From Bacteroidota bacterium (GTDB lineage: Bacteria; Bacteroidota; Bacteroidia; Flavobacteriales_F; PHOS-HE28), in the NCBI GenBank assembly GCA_014584605.1, contig JACTMO010000015.1, positions 1-64,000 of the forward strand: a stretch of DNA of 64,000 bases, read 5' to 3'. Positions 52,149 through 61,498 of this stretch are shown piece after piece. Position 1 is the stretch's first letter. Each line of letters opens with the position of its first letter. The position numbers were made by a program, and so were the translations under genes. The notes under the pieces were generated by a model. That model did no database searches and was not told the DNA's origin. It was given only the letters and a program-made list of their open reading frames with translations.

Positions 52149-53696
52149 TTGAGCGGCACCAAGCGCATCGGCAGCGCCTTGATCTCGGTCCACGACAAGG
52201 ACGGGCTCGAGCCCATCGTCCATGAACTGCACCGGCTCGGCGTCGCACTTTACAGCACCGGGGGCACGCAACGGTTCATCGAGGAACTGGGGGTGCCCGT
52301 GGTGCCCGTGGAGGACCTCACGGGCTATCCGAGCATCCTGGGCGGCCGGGTGAAGACCCTCCATCCCAAGGTCTTCGGCGGGATCCTGGGCAGGCGTGGC
52401 CTGGCGGACGACGTGGCGCAGCTCGAGACCTACGCCATTCCGCCGATCGACCTGGTGGTGGTGGACCTGTACCCCTTCGAGGCCACGGTGGCCGCGGGGA
52501 GCAGCGAACAGGCCATCATCGAGCAGATCGACATCGGCGGCATCAGCCTGGTGCGCGCCGGTGCGAAGAACCATGCGGACGTGGTGATCATCGCCGCCCG
52601 GGCCCAGTACGGTGACCTGTTGCGCATCCTGCGCGAGCAGGGCGGCAGCACGGACCTGGCGGAGCGCCGACGCCTGGCCGGGCTTGCCTTCGGGGTGAGC
52701 AGCCGGTACGACCGCGCCATACACAGCTGGTTCACCGGAGAGCAGGCGGACGGGGCCCTCCCGGAAGGGCAGCCCGCACACCCGCTGCGCTACGGCGAGA
52801 ACCCCCATCAATCCGCCGGCTTCCATGGCGACCTGCAGGGGCTGTTCCGGCAGCTTCAGGGCAAGGAGATCAGTTACAACAACCTGCTGGACCTGGACGC
52901 GGCGCTGGAACTGATCGACGACATGGCCACGCTGCCCGGTGTGCCCTTCGCGGTGCTGAAGCACAACAACGCGTGCGGCGCGGCCGTCCGGCCCACGGTG
53001 AAGGAGGCCTGGGAGGCGGCACTGGCCGGCGATCCGGTGAGCGCCTTCGGTGGTGTGCTCATCAGCACCGCCACGATCGACAAGGCCACGGCCGAGGCCA
53101 TCGACGGTATCTTCTTCGAGATCATCTGCGCGCCGGGCTATGCGCCCCAGGCCGTGGAAGTGCTGGGCCGGAAGAAGAACCGGATCATCCTGGAGCGGCG
53201 GGGCGGCGGTCGCCTTGCGCGCAAATGGCGGTCCGCGCTCAACGGCCTGTTGGTGCAGGCCCCCGACCGGTCGGTGGAAGGACCCGACGCGATGCGCACG
53301 GTCACCAAAAGAGCGCCCACCGCGGCCGAACTGCAGGACCTGGTCTTCGCCAACATCGTGGTCAAGCACACCAAGAGCAACGCCATCGTGCTGGCGAAGG
53401 GCCTGCAGCTGCTCGCCAGCGGCACGGGCCAGACCAGCCGCGTGGACGCCCTGGAGCAGGCCATCGCCAAGGCCCGCAAGTTCGGTCCCGACGCACACCG
53501 GAACGACCTCCAGGGCGCCGTGATGGCCAGCGACGCGTTCTTCCCCTTCCCGGATTGCGTGACCATCGCCGGATCGGCCGGGATCACGGCGGTGGTGCAG
53601 CCCGGGGGCAGCATCAAGGACCAGGATAGCGTGGACGCCTGCGACGAGCGCGGGATGGCCATGTGCATCACCGGCAACCGACACTTCAAACACTGA
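52149..53696 (+). CDS. purH: Bifunctional AICAR formyltransferase / IMP cyclohydrolase
   Basis: A 515-residue enzyme for the last two steps of IMP synthesis. The N-terminal MGS-like cyclohydrolase domain has IGSALISVHDKDGLEP, YSTGGTQRFIEELG and GGRVKTLHPKVFGGIL; the formyltransferase domain has GENPHQSAGFHG, LKHNNACGAA with catalytic Lys-His, and the C-terminal DAFFPFPDCVTIAG. The only start that leaves the conserved beginning intact is TTG at 52149 (no ATG or GTG in frame nearby). mreB follows after 9 bp. Confidence 0.95.
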   Translation: MSGTKRIGSALISVHDKDGLEPIVHELHRLGVALYSTGGTQRFIEELGVPVVPVEDLTGYPSILGGRVKTLHPKVFGGILGRRGLADDVAQLETYAIPPIDLVVVDLYPFEATVAAGSSEQAIIEQIDIGGISLVRAGAKNHADVVIIAARAQYGDLLRILREQGGSTDLAERRRLAGLAFGVSSRYDRAIHSWFTGEQADGALPEGQPAHPLRYGENPHQSAGFHGDLQGLFRQLQGKEISYNNLLDLDAALELIDDMATLPGVPFAVLKHNNACGAAVRPTVKEAWEAALAGDPVSAFGGVLISTATIDKATAEAIDGIFFEIICAPGYAPQAVEVLGRKKNRIILERRGGGRLARKWRSALNGLLVQAPDRSVEGPDAMRTVTKRAPTAAELQDLVFANIVVKHTKSNAIVLAKGLQLLASGTGQTSRVDALEQAIAKARKFGPDAHRNDLQGAVMASDAFFPFPDCVTIAGSAGITAVVQPGGSIKDQDSVDACDERGMAMCITGNRHFKH

Positions 53697-53705
53697 CGCC
53701 TGCGC

Positions 53706-54731
53706 ATGGGCCTGCTCAACTTCTTCACCCAGGAGATCGCGATCGACCTCGGCACGGCCAACACACTGATCATCCACAACGACAAGGTGGTGGTGGACGA
53801 GCCGAGCATCGTGGCGGTGGACCGCACCACGGGGCGGGTGATCGCCATCGGTCGGCAGGCCCAGCAGATGCACGGCAAGACGCACGAGAACATCAAGACC
53901 GTTCGGCCGTTGCGCGACGGGGTGATCGCCGACTTCCAGGCGGCCGAGGAGATGATCAAGGGCATGATCAAGATGATCAAGCCCGGCCGGCAGCTCTTCA
54001 CCCCCAACCTGCGCATGGTGATCTGCATCCCCAGCGGGATCACCGAGGTGGAGAAGCGGGCCGTGCGCGACAGCGCCGAGCACGCCGGTGCCAAGGAGGT
54101 GTACCTGATCCACGAGCCCATGGCCGCGGCGATCGGCATCGGCATCGATGTGGAGGAGCCCATGGGCAACATGATCATCGACATCGGCGGGGGCACCTCG
54201 GAGATCGCCGTGATCGCCCTGGGCGGCATTGTGTGCGACAAGAACATCCGGGTGGCGGGCGATGAGTTCACGCAGGACATCGAGGAGTACATGCGCCGCC
54301 AGCACAACATCCTGGTGGGCGAACGCACCGCCGAGCAGATCAAGATCGAGGTGGGCGCCGCGATGACCGAACTGGAGAACCCGCCACCCGACTATGCCGT
54401 GCGGGGCCGCGACCTGATGACGGGCATCCCCAAGGAGATCACCGTCACCTACGGGGAGATCGCCCAGGCGCTGGACAAGAGCATCAGCAAGATCGAGGAG
54501 GCCATCCTCAGCGCGCTGGAGGCCACCCCCCCCGAGTTGAGCGCCGACATTTACAAGACGGGCATCTACATGGCGGGTGGCGGTGCGCTGTTGCGTGGGC
54601 TGGACAAGCGCGTCAGCATCAAGACCAAACTGCCGGTGCACGTGAGCGAGGACCCCTTGCGGGCCGTGGCGCGCGGCACCGGCATCGCCCTCAAGAACAT
54701 CGACCGCTTCCAGTTCCTGATGAGGGAATGA
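53706..54731 (+). CDS. mreB: Rod shape-determining protein MreB
   Basis: A 341-residue bacterial actin. Phosphate loops IAIDLGTANTLI (about residue 13) and MIIDIGGGTSEIAVIALGGI, VEKRAVRDSAEHAGAKEVYL, and adenosine motif YMAGGGALLRGLD. Filaments under the inner membrane guide lateral wall synthesis. First gene of mreB-mreC-mreD-mrdA-rodA; only 9 bp after purH, so it may be partly co-transcribed with it. Confidence 0.98.
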   Translation: MGLLNFFTQEIAIDLGTANTLIIHNDKVVVDEPSIVAVDRTTGRVIAIGRQAQQMHGKTHENIKTVRPLRDGVIADFQAAEEMIKGMIKMIKPGRQLFTPNLRMVICIPSGITEVEKRAVRDSAEHAGAKEVYLIHEPMAAAIGIGIDVEEPMGNMIIDIGGGTSEIAVIALGGIVCDKNIRVAGDEFTQDIEEYMRRQHNILVGERTAEQIKIEVGAAMTELENPPPDYAVRGRDLMTGIPKEITVTYGEIAQALDKSISKIEEAILSALEATPPELSADIYKTGIYMAGGGALLRGLDKRVSIKTKLPVHVSEDPLRAVARGTGIALKNIDRFQFLMRE

Positions 54732-54796
54732 CGCGTGGCGCGTGACGGCGTGCGGGGCGCTCGTCACTCGCGGCCGGCCCTCCCTGTTCGCAAGCC

Positions 54797-55627
54797 ATGC
54801 GCGACCTCTTCCGCTTCCTCTTCCGCATCCGCAGCACGCTCCTGTTCCTGCTGCTGATGGTCCTGGCCTATGGCTGGGCGCTGGGCGGCAACGAGCACCA
54901 CCGGTCGCGGGCCATCGGATCGGCCAGCACGGCCATCGGCACACTGTATACCTGGCGCACGGAACTCACCGCCTACACCGGCCTGCGCGACGAGAACCAA
55001 CGGCTGGCCCGCGCCAACGCCGACCTGCTGATGCGCGGACGCGGCAACTACGCCCCGGTGTCGGCCCGGTTCGTCGCCTTTCACGACACGGTGCAGCAAC
55101 AGCAGTACGCCTACCTGGCCGCGCGCACCGTGAACAGCACCGTGCACAGGCAACGCAACACACTCACGCTGGACAAGGGAAGTCTGGCCGGGGTGGCGCC
55201 CGACATGGGCGTGATCGGGGACCACGGCATCGTGGGGGTGGTGCGGCAGGTGGGGCCGCACTTCTGTGTGGCGGCCAGCGTGCTCGACCCCGACCTCAAC
55301 ACCAGCGTGCAGCTGAAGCGCAGCGGGCACTTCGGACTACTGAGCTGGGACACCGGCGACCCGCGGACCGCCTCGGTGGTGGACATCGCCAAGCACGCCC
55401 CGGTGGCCAAGGGCGACACATTGGTGACCCGCGGCGGCGACGGCATCTTCCCGGCCGGCATCGACGTGGGCGTGGTCACCGAGGTGATCGACGACCCGGC
55501 CAGCAACTACCGCACCATCCGGCTGCTGCTCACCGAGGACCTGGGCCGCAGCGGCCACGTGTACATCATCAAGGACCTGCATCGTGCGGAGCGCGACACC
55601 CTTGAGGCCCGGACCCAAGCCCCATGA
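54797..55627 (+). CDS. mreC: Rod shape-determining protein MreC
   Basis: A 276-residue membrane-anchored elongasome scaffold. One N-terminal helix (about residues 12-32, STLLFLLLMVLAYGWALGG), a coiled coil (about 55-75, TGLRDENQRLARANADLL), then the periplasmic beta domains with GSLAGVAPDMGVIGDHGIVG and the late VTRGGDGIFPAGIDVGVV. Length fits Bacteroidota MreC. ATGA overlap with mreD. Confidence 0.95.
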   Translation: MRDLFRFLFRIRSTLLFLLLMVLAYGWALGGNEHHRSRAIGSASTAIGTLYTWRTELTAYTGLRDENQRLARANADLLMRGRGNYAPVSARFVAFHDTVQQQQYAYLAARTVNSTVHRQRNTLTLDKGSLAGVAPDMGVIGDHGIVGVVRQVGPHFCVAASVLDPDLNTSVQLKRSGHFGLLSWDTGDPRTASVVDIAKHAPVAKGDTLVTRGGDGIFPAGIDVGVVTEVIDDPASNYRTIRLLLTEDLGRSGHVYIIKDLHRAERDTLEARTQAP

Positions 55628-56148
55628 TCGCCACGGTCCTCACCAACATCCTTCGCTTCGTGGTGCTCATCGCGCTGCAGGTGATCGTGCTGGACCACCT
55701 GGACGTGGCCAACGGCTGGCTGGTGCCCTACCTGTACGTGGTCTTCCTGCTGATGCTGCCCTTCGAACTGCCGGCGTGGGCCCTCTTGCTGGCCGGCGCC
55801 GCCACCGGGGCGCTGATGGACCTGCTGAGCGCCACCCCCGGCATGCACACCACGGCCTGCCTGGTCATGATGTACGTACGCAGCCCCTGGCAGCGCTTGA
55901 TCGCACCACGGGAGGGCTACGAGTTCGGCATGCGGCCCGATGTGGGGCACATGGGCTTTTCCTGGACCCTCACCTACGCCGGGGTGCTGGTGCTGGTCCA
56001 TCATCTGTGGCTCTTCTTCTTCGAGCTGCACCGGTTCGACCGGGCCGGAGGAACGTTCCTGCGGGCCCTGGGCAGCGGCGCCTTCACCCTGGTGCTCGTC
56101 CTGCTGGCCCAGCTCCTCATACGAAGCGAACGCCGTGCACGGGCATGA
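55624..56148 (+). CDS. mreD: Rod shape-determining protein MreD
   Basis: A 174-residue polytopic protein of five to six hydrophobic segments (MIATVLTNILRFVVLIALQV, YLYVVFLLMLPFELP, and so on), with the sequence GALMDLLSATPGMHTTACL seen in MreD. Identification rests mostly on topology and position between mreC and mrdA, overlapping each by 4 nt (ATGA). Confidence 0.9.
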   Translation: MIATVLTNILRFVVLIALQVIVLDHLDVANGWLVPYLYVVFLLMLPFELPAWALLLAGAATGALMDLLSATPGMHTTACLVMMYVRSPWQRLIAPREGYEFGMRPDVGHMGFSWTLTYAGVLVLVHHLWLFFFELHRFDRAGGTFLRALGSGAFTLVLVLLAQLLIRSERRARA

Positions 56149-57998
56149 ACTTCGAGGAGCGCAAATACGTCCTCATCGCCGCGGTGGTCCTGATCAGCAC
56201 GGTGTTCGTGCTGCGTCTGTTCTGGGTGCAGGTGGTGGACGACCAGTGGAAGGCCGAAGCGGCGAACATCAGCGAGCGCAAGGTCACGGTCTATCCGGCC
56301 CGCGGGCTGATCCTGGACCGCAACGGCGAGCTGCTGGTGGCCAACACACCGGTGTACGACCTGATGGTGGTACCGCGCGAGGTGGCCCCCTTCGACACCT
56401 CGGCCTTCTCCGCGCTGGTGGGCGTGGACGTGGCCGAGGTGCGGCGCCGCATCGCCGAGGCCGGCCGCTACAGCAGCTACAAGCCATCGGTCTTCGAGAA
56501 ACAGGTCACCGCCGACCAGTACGCGGCCATCGCACCGCACCTTTCCAAGTACAGGGGGTTCTACGGGCAGAGCCGTACGCTGCGCACCTATCCGCAGCGC
56601 ATTGGCGCCCACATGCTGGGCTACCTCAGCGAGGTGGACGCCCGCAAGGTGGCGCAGGACCCGTACTACAAGGCGGGCGACGTGATCGGGGTGGGCGGGC
56701 TGGAGCAGTACTACGAGAAGGAACTGCGCGGACAGCGCGGGGTGCGATACGTGGTGGTGGACGTGCACAACAAGGTGCAGGGGGCCTTCCAGGACGGCCG
56801 GTACGACACCCTGGCCCACGAAGGGAAACACCTGTACACCAGCATCGACGCGCGCATGCAAGCCTATGGCGAACGGCTCATGCGGGGCAAGAAGGGCAGC
56901 ATCGTCGCGATCGAACCGGCCACGGGCGAGATCCTGTGCCTGGTGTCCTCGCCCACCTACGACCCCGAGCTGCTCGTGGGCCGGGTGCGCAACGCCAACT
57001 ACGGGGTGCTGCAGCGCGACAGCCTCAAGCCGCTCTTCGACCGGGCCTTGCAGGCGCAATACCCGCCCGGCTCCATCTTCAAGCTGGTGCAGGTACTGCT
57101 GGCCCTGGAGGACTCGGCCATCACGCCCAACACCGGCTTCCCGTGCAACAAGGCGCTGGTGGGCTGCCACGGCCACCCCATGGCCGGCAACGTGCAGAGC
57201 GCGATCCAGTACTCGTGCAACCCTTACTTCTACATGGTGTTCAAGCGGCTGATGGAGCTGGGGGACCACAAGGACCGTTTCACGGCCGCTCGCATCAACC
57301 TGGACCGGTGGAACCAGGGCATGCACGCCTTTGGCCTGGGTCAGCGCCCCAAGGTGGACCTGCCCGCGCTCAAGGGCGGCAGCATCCCGGACGCGGCCTT
57401 CTATGACCGCATCTACGGGAGGGGCAGCTGGGCCTTCAGCACCATCTACAGCGTGAGCATCGGGCAGGGCGAGGTGCTGGTGGTGCCCATGCAGATGGCC
57501 AACCTGGCGGCCATCTTCGCCAACAAGGGCTGGTATCGCGACCCGCACGTGGTGCGCGCGGTGGGCAGCCCCGACAGCCTGTTGGCCAGGTGGGAGGAGA
57601 AGCACTTCACCGGCGTGGACCCGCGGCTGTACGACCTGGTGCAGGAGGGCATGCGGCGCGTGGTGAACGAGCCCGGGGGCACGGCGCGCCAGGCGCGCAT
57701 TCCGGGCATCACCGTGTGCGGCAAGACCGGCACGGCCGAGAACCCGCATGGACAGGACCACGCGGTGTTCGTGTGCTTCGCGCCCATGGAGCAACCGCGG
57801 ATCGCCATGGCCGTGTACGTGGAGAACAGCGGCTTTGGCGGCACCTGGGCCGCGCCCATCGCCAGCCTGCTGATCGAACAATACCTCACCGACAGCATCA
57901 GCAGGCCCGACCTGGAGAAGCGCATGCTGGAGGCCGACCTGATCGCGCAGGAGAAGTTCTTCCGCCGCAAACCCAAGGCTCCCCGCCGCCGCAGATGA
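56145..57998 (+). CDS. mrdA: Penicillin-binding protein 2 (transpeptidase)
   Basis: A 617-residue class B PBP that cross-links lateral wall peptidoglycan. One N-terminal helix (about 9-27, VLIAAVVLISTVFVLRLFW), pedestal motif PARGLILDRNGELLVANTP, active-site SxxK in PPGSIFKLVQ (about residue 310), SxN in YSCNPYF, and KTG in CGKTGTAEN. Length normal for PBP2. Overlaps mreD and rodA by 4 nt each; its partner glycosyltransferase is RodA. Confidence 0.97.
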   Translation: MNFEERKYVLIAAVVLISTVFVLRLFWVQVVDDQWKAEAANISERKVTVYPARGLILDRNGELLVANTPVYDLMVVPREVAPFDTSAFSALVGVDVAEVRRRIAEAGRYSSYKPSVFEKQVTADQYAAIAPHLSKYRGFYGQSRTLRTYPQRIGAHMLGYLSEVDARKVAQDPYYKAGDVIGVGGLEQYYEKELRGQRGVRYVVVDVHNKVQGAFQDGRYDTLAHEGKHLYTSIDARMQAYGERLMRGKKGSIVAIEPATGEILCLVSSPTYDPELLVGRVRNANYGVLQRDSLKPLFDRALQAQYPPGSIFKLVQVLLALEDSAITPNTGFPCNKALVGCHGHPMAGNVQSAIQYSCNPYFYMVFKRLMELGDHKDRFTAARINLDRWNQGMHAFGLGQRPKVDLPALKGGSIPDAAFYDRIYGRGSWAFSTIYSVSIGQGEVLVVPMQMANLAAIFANKGWYRDPHVVRAVGSPDSLLARWEEKHFTGVDPRLYDLVQEGMRRVVNEPGGTARQARIPGITVCGKTGTAENPHGQDHAVFVCFAPMEQPRIAMAVYVENSGFGGTWAAPIASLLIEQYLTDSISRPDLEKRMLEADLIAQEKFFRRKPKAPRRRR

Positions 57999-59317
57999 GC
58001 ACGCCCCGCGACCGCATCACGGCACACCTGGACCCGGTGCTGGTGTTCCTGTACCTGGTGCTGATGGGCGCCGGCTGGGCCAACATCTACTCCGCGGCCT
58101 ACGATCCGGAGCATCCCGGCCTCTTCGACCAGGCCATGGAATATGGCCGCCAGAGCGTGTGGATCGTGGCCAGCCTGGTGCTGGGCGCCGGCATCCTGCT
58201 GGTGCAGGGCCGCTTCTTCCGCGACCTGGCCTGGGGCATCTACGCCGCCGTGCTCGTGCTGCTCGCGCTGGTGCTGCTGGTGGGCAAGGAGGTCAACGGG
58301 GCCAAGGCCTGGTTCGGGGTGGGCAGCTTCGGCATCCAGCCTGCCGAGTTCGCCAAGTTCGCCACCAGCCTGGCCCTCTCGCGCTACCTCAGCGGCCTGA
58401 AGGCCCTGGCCGACCTCCGTTCACGGGCCGTCGCCACCCTGCTGATCCTTGCCCCGGTGGCGCTGATCATGCTGCAACCCGATACGGGCACCGCGCTGGT
58501 CTCGGGCGCCTTCATCCTGGTGCTCTATCGCGAAGGGCTCTCGGGCAACATCCTGCTCATCGCCATCGTGGCCGCCGTGCTGAGCGTGCTGGCGCTGATC
58601 CTCAAGGAGAGCAGCTTCGGGCTGCCCTTCACCGAGCTGCGGCTGGGCGGACAGTACTTCCTGATGGCCCTCATCGCCCTCTTCGCCCTGCTGGCCTTCT
58701 GGGCCGTGCGCAACCTGGTGGTCAGGCGCTATCGCAAGCGCTTCTACGGCCTGATCCTGTTCGCCCTGCTGGGCAGCATCGGCTTCATCAGCAGTGTGGA
58801 CCACCTGGTGAGCGGGCTCGCCCAGCACCAGCGCGACCGCATCCTCGTGATGCTCGGCCAGATGGAGGACCCCCAGGGATTGGGCTACAACGTGAAACAG
58901 AGCCAGACGGCGATCGGCAGCGGCGGTTTCACCGGCAAGGGCTACCTGAAAGGCACGCTGACCAAGTACAAGTACGTGCCCATGCAAAGCACCGACTTCA
59001 TCTTCTGCACCGTGGGCGAGGAATGGGGCTTCCTGGGCACCACCGTGGTGGTCCTGCTGTTCACGCTCCTCATCCTGCGGTGCATCCAGATCAGCGACCG
59101 GCAGCGGTCCCGCTTCACACGGATCTATGCCTATTGCGTGGCGTGCGTCTTCTTCATGCACCTGATGATCAACGTGGGCATGACCATCGGGCTGGCCCCG
59201 GTGATCGGCATCCCGCTGCCCTTCTTCAGCTACGGCGGCAGCTCCCTGATCGGCTTCACCGTTCTGCTGGGGATCCTGGTGCGCATGGACGCCGAACGGC
59301 TGACCCAACTGCGTTGA
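57995..59317 (+). CDS. rodA: Peptidoglycan glycosyltransferase RodA (SEDS)
   Basis: A 440-residue SEDS polymerase with about ten membrane helices. VNGAKAWFGVGSFGIQPAEF, LQPDTGTALV with the catalytic Asp of the family, QSQTAIGSGGFTGKGYLKGT, FIFCTVGEEWGFLG, and PLPFFSYGGSSLIG are diagnostic. The loop between helices around residue 240 is somewhat longer than in E. coli RodA (370 residues), a feature I recall from other Bacteroidota. Last gene of the mre operon; a strong hairpin follows. Confidence 0.97.
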   Translation: MSTPRDRITAHLDPVLVFLYLVLMGAGWANIYSAAYDPEHPGLFDQAMEYGRQSVWIVASLVLGAGILLVQGRFFRDLAWGIYAAVLVLLALVLLVGKEVNGAKAWFGVGSFGIQPAEFAKFATSLALSRYLSGLKALADLRSRAVATLLILAPVALIMLQPDTGTALVSGAFILVLYREGLSGNILLIAIVAAVLSVLALILKESSFGLPFTELRLGGQYFLMALIALFALLAFWAVRNLVVRRYRKRFYGLILFALLGSIGFISSVDHLVSGLAQHQRDRILVMLGQMEDPQGLGYNVKQSQTAIGSGGFTGKGYLKGTLTKYKYVPMQSTDFIFCTVGEEWGFLGTTVVVLLFTLLILRCIQISDRQRSRFTRIYAYCVACVFFMHLMINVGMTIGLAPVIGIPLPFFSYGGSSLIGFTVLLGILVRMDAERLTQLR

Positions 59318-59319
59318 AC

Positions 59320-59352
59320 GACCGGAGGCGGGCCGATGGCCCGCCTCCGGTC
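59320..59352. terminator. Long perfect hairpin between rodA and ppiD-like gene
   Basis: A perfect 15-bp stem (GACCGGAGGCGGGCC / GGCCCGCCTCCGGTC) with a 3-nt loop GAT, 2 bp past the rodA stop and 19 bp before the stop of the convergent gene. No T-run on either strand. Best read as a bidirectional transcription end. Confidence 0.65.
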
Positions 59353-59371
59353 ACGCAGCGCCTGGTGGCGA

Positions 59372-61456
59372 TCAGTAGAACTTGCTGCGGTCGTCCACCA
59401 CCTGGGCGGCCTCGCGCAGGGCGGTGAAGAGGCTGCCCTCGGCGCGGCCCTGCGTGCGCTGGAGCAATCCACTGCGTTCGGCGTTCACATCGGCTAGCTC
59501 GGGGGCCGGGGTCAGGGTGGTCATGTTCACCATGTACACCCCGATGTCGCCCTTGAGCGGCCCACGGGTCTCGCCGGCGGGGATGGCGAAGATGCTGCCG
59601 ATGACCTCGCTCTCGTTGAAGCCGCCGGGGATGCTGGTGGCATTGAAGGCCAGGTCGGTGGCGTTCTGCACGGCGCCGCCCAGCTCGCCCGCCAGGGCGT
59701 TCAGGTCGGTCTTGCCGGTCATCCGGGCCATCCATGCCTCGGCCTTCTTCTCCTTCACGGCCTCGCGCGTGAAGGTCTCGCGAACATCCTCCAGCTGCGG
59801 CCGTCCCTGGGTCCGCACCTTGCGCAGCAGGGCCACCACGTAGCTCTCGCCGACCTCGATGGGTTCGCTGACCTTGCCCACATCGGCACGGTTCACCCAG
59901 CTGATCAGGCTGAAGGGTTCCTGCAGACCGGGCACGAAACGCTGGTCGGCGCGCAGTTCGTCCACGTTCATGAACTTCAGGCCACGGCGTTCGGCGGCCG
60001 CCTTCATGCTGTCGGGGCTGGCGTGGTTGAGGCTGAACTCGTTCGCCGTCTTGTACACCTCCTTGAAGGTGGCGGGCAGCGGTTTGATACGGCGCGAGAG
60101 GCTCACCACCCGGCGCTCGTCGCGCTCGCGCTGACCCAGCACCTCCACGATGTGGAAGCCGTAGGTGGTCTTGGCGATGGTGATGGCACCGACCTTCTCG
60201 TCGAAGCTGGCCTTGGTGAACTCGGGCACCATGCGGGTGCGGTCGAACCACTCGTAGACCCCGCCGTTGGGCACGCTGCCGGGGTCCTCGCTGTACTTCT
60301 TGACCAGGTCCTCGAACACGCCCTTGTTGCGCTTGACGGCGGCGAGCACGCTGTCGGCGCGCTGTTTCACCTCCTCCTCGGGCTTGCCGCTCTGGGTGCT
60401 GAGCAGGATGTGCCGCACGCGGGCCTCCTCCACCTTGGCCAGCTCCTTCACCTTCACGAGCTTGAAGTTCTGACCCTCGCGGAAGGGCCCCACCACGGTG
60501 CCCACGGCTGCGGCCTGGATGAGGCTGTCGTTGAGGGCGTCGGCCGTGCCCGGGCTGTACGGAGTCACCGCGTAGCTGCGGTCCTCGCTGTTGGCGACGA
60601 TGAACAGGGAATCGTTGGCGGCGCCCTCCATGTCGGGCTTCAGGGCGGCCAGCTCGGTGCGCAGTTGCTCGATGTCGGCAGCGGTGGCCGTCACAGGGAA
60701 GGTCACGTAGTCGAAGGCCCGCGAAGGCTTCTGTGCGTACCGCTTGTCGTCCTTGTGCGCCTCGTAGTACCGGTTGAGCTCCTGCTCGTTTACCGTGTAG
60801 AGGCTGTCGGGCTCACTGTCGAAGCGCTTGGCCACGAAGTTGAACGAGGCCTTGGCATTGCGCTGCATGTGATCGTCCTTCACCTGGGCGGCGTTGACGA
60901 ACACGCTCTTGCGCACAAGGTTGTTGTACTTGGTGATGAGGCGGTTGGTGATGATGCGCCGCTTCTGGATCTCGTGATAGACCGGGGCGTTGGTCTGCAC
61001 GCTCTCGAAATACTGCCGCAGGGCCTCCTTGTTGGGCTGCCCATCCGGACCCTGGAAGTTGGGGTTGCCCTTGAACTCGGCCAGCAGGTTGTTGCCGAAA
61101 CGGATGTCGTCGTACTCCTCCTTGCTCAGGGTGCTGCCGAAGCCGGCCTCCTCGGCGTTGCGCAGCAGGGTGTGCTCGCGCACCACCTCCTGCCAGACGC
61201 TGTTGCGCACCTGTTCGGTCATCTGGCCGTCCACGGTCTGGCCGAAGTCGTTGCGGTAGCTGTCCAGCTCGTCGCTGACGCGCTTCTCGAACTGGACCAG
61301 GGGGATCTCCTCGCCGTTGATGCTGCCCACGGCCTGGTCGTTGACGTTGCTGCCGCGGTTGCTGAAGAGGTCCGTCAGGATGAAGGCCACCATGGCGCCG
61401 CCCACCAGGACGAGGAGGAGGCCGCTGCGCTCACGGATCTTGCCGATGACTGCCAT
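59372..61456 (-). CDS. PpiD/SurA-like peptidylprolyl isomerase
   Basis: A 694-residue periplasmic folding factor. N-terminal anchor (about 12-32, GLLLVLVGGAMVAFILTDLF), SurA_N-like helical region with GSINGEEIPLVQFEKRV, a parvulin domain (about 335-445: VRHILLSTQSGKPEEEV, YSEDPGSVPNGGVYEWFDR, GFHIVEVLGQRERD), and a C-terminal chaperone part that repeats elements of the first half. It matches the PpiD class of Bacteroidota. A perfect -7 box, TATATTTG, lies 22 nt upstream. Confidence 0.92.
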   Translation of the reverse strand: MAVIGKIRERSGLLLVLVGGAMVAFILTDLFSNRGSNVNDQAVGSINGEEIPLVQFEKRVSDELDSYRNDFGQTVDGQMTEQVRNSVWQEVVREHTLLRNAEEAGFGSTLSKEEYDDIRFGNNLLAEFKGNPNFQGPDGQPNKEALRQYFESVQTNAPVYHEIQKRRIITNRLITKYNNLVRKSVFVNAAQVKDDHMQRNAKASFNFVAKRFDSEPDSLYTVNEQELNRYYEAHKDDKRYAQKPSRAFDYVTFPVTATAADIEQLRTELAALKPDMEGAANDSLFIVANSEDRSYAVTPYSPGTADALNDSLIQAAAVGTVVGPFREGQNFKLVKVKELAKVEEARVRHILLSTQSGKPEEEVKQRADSVLAAVKRNKGVFEDLVKKYSEDPGSVPNGGVYEWFDRTRMVPEFTKASFDEKVGAITIAKTTYGFHIVEVLGQRERDERRVVSLSRRIKPLPATFKEVYKTANEFSLNHASPDSMKAAAERRGLKFMNVDELRADQRFVPGLQEPFSLISWVNRADVGKVSEPIEVGESYVVALLRKVRTQGRPQLEDVRETFTREAVKEKKAEAWMARMTGKTDLNALAGELGGAVQNATDLAFNATSIPGGFNESEVIGSIFAIPAGETRGPLKGDIGVYMVNMTTLTPAPELADVNAERSGLLQRTQGRAEGSLFTALREAAQVVDDRSKFY

Positions 61457-61478
61457 GGGTGCTCTGTTGAAAGGGGTG

Positions 61479-61486
61479 CAAATATA
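61479..61486 (-). promoter_or_regulatory. -7 promoter element TATATTTG
   Basis: Exact TAnnTTTG on the minus strand, 22 nt before the ppiD-like gene; it lies just after the stop of the CorC/HlyC-like gene, so the two can be expressed separately. Confidence 0.6.
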
Positions 61487-61498
61487 GGAGGCTGGTCC

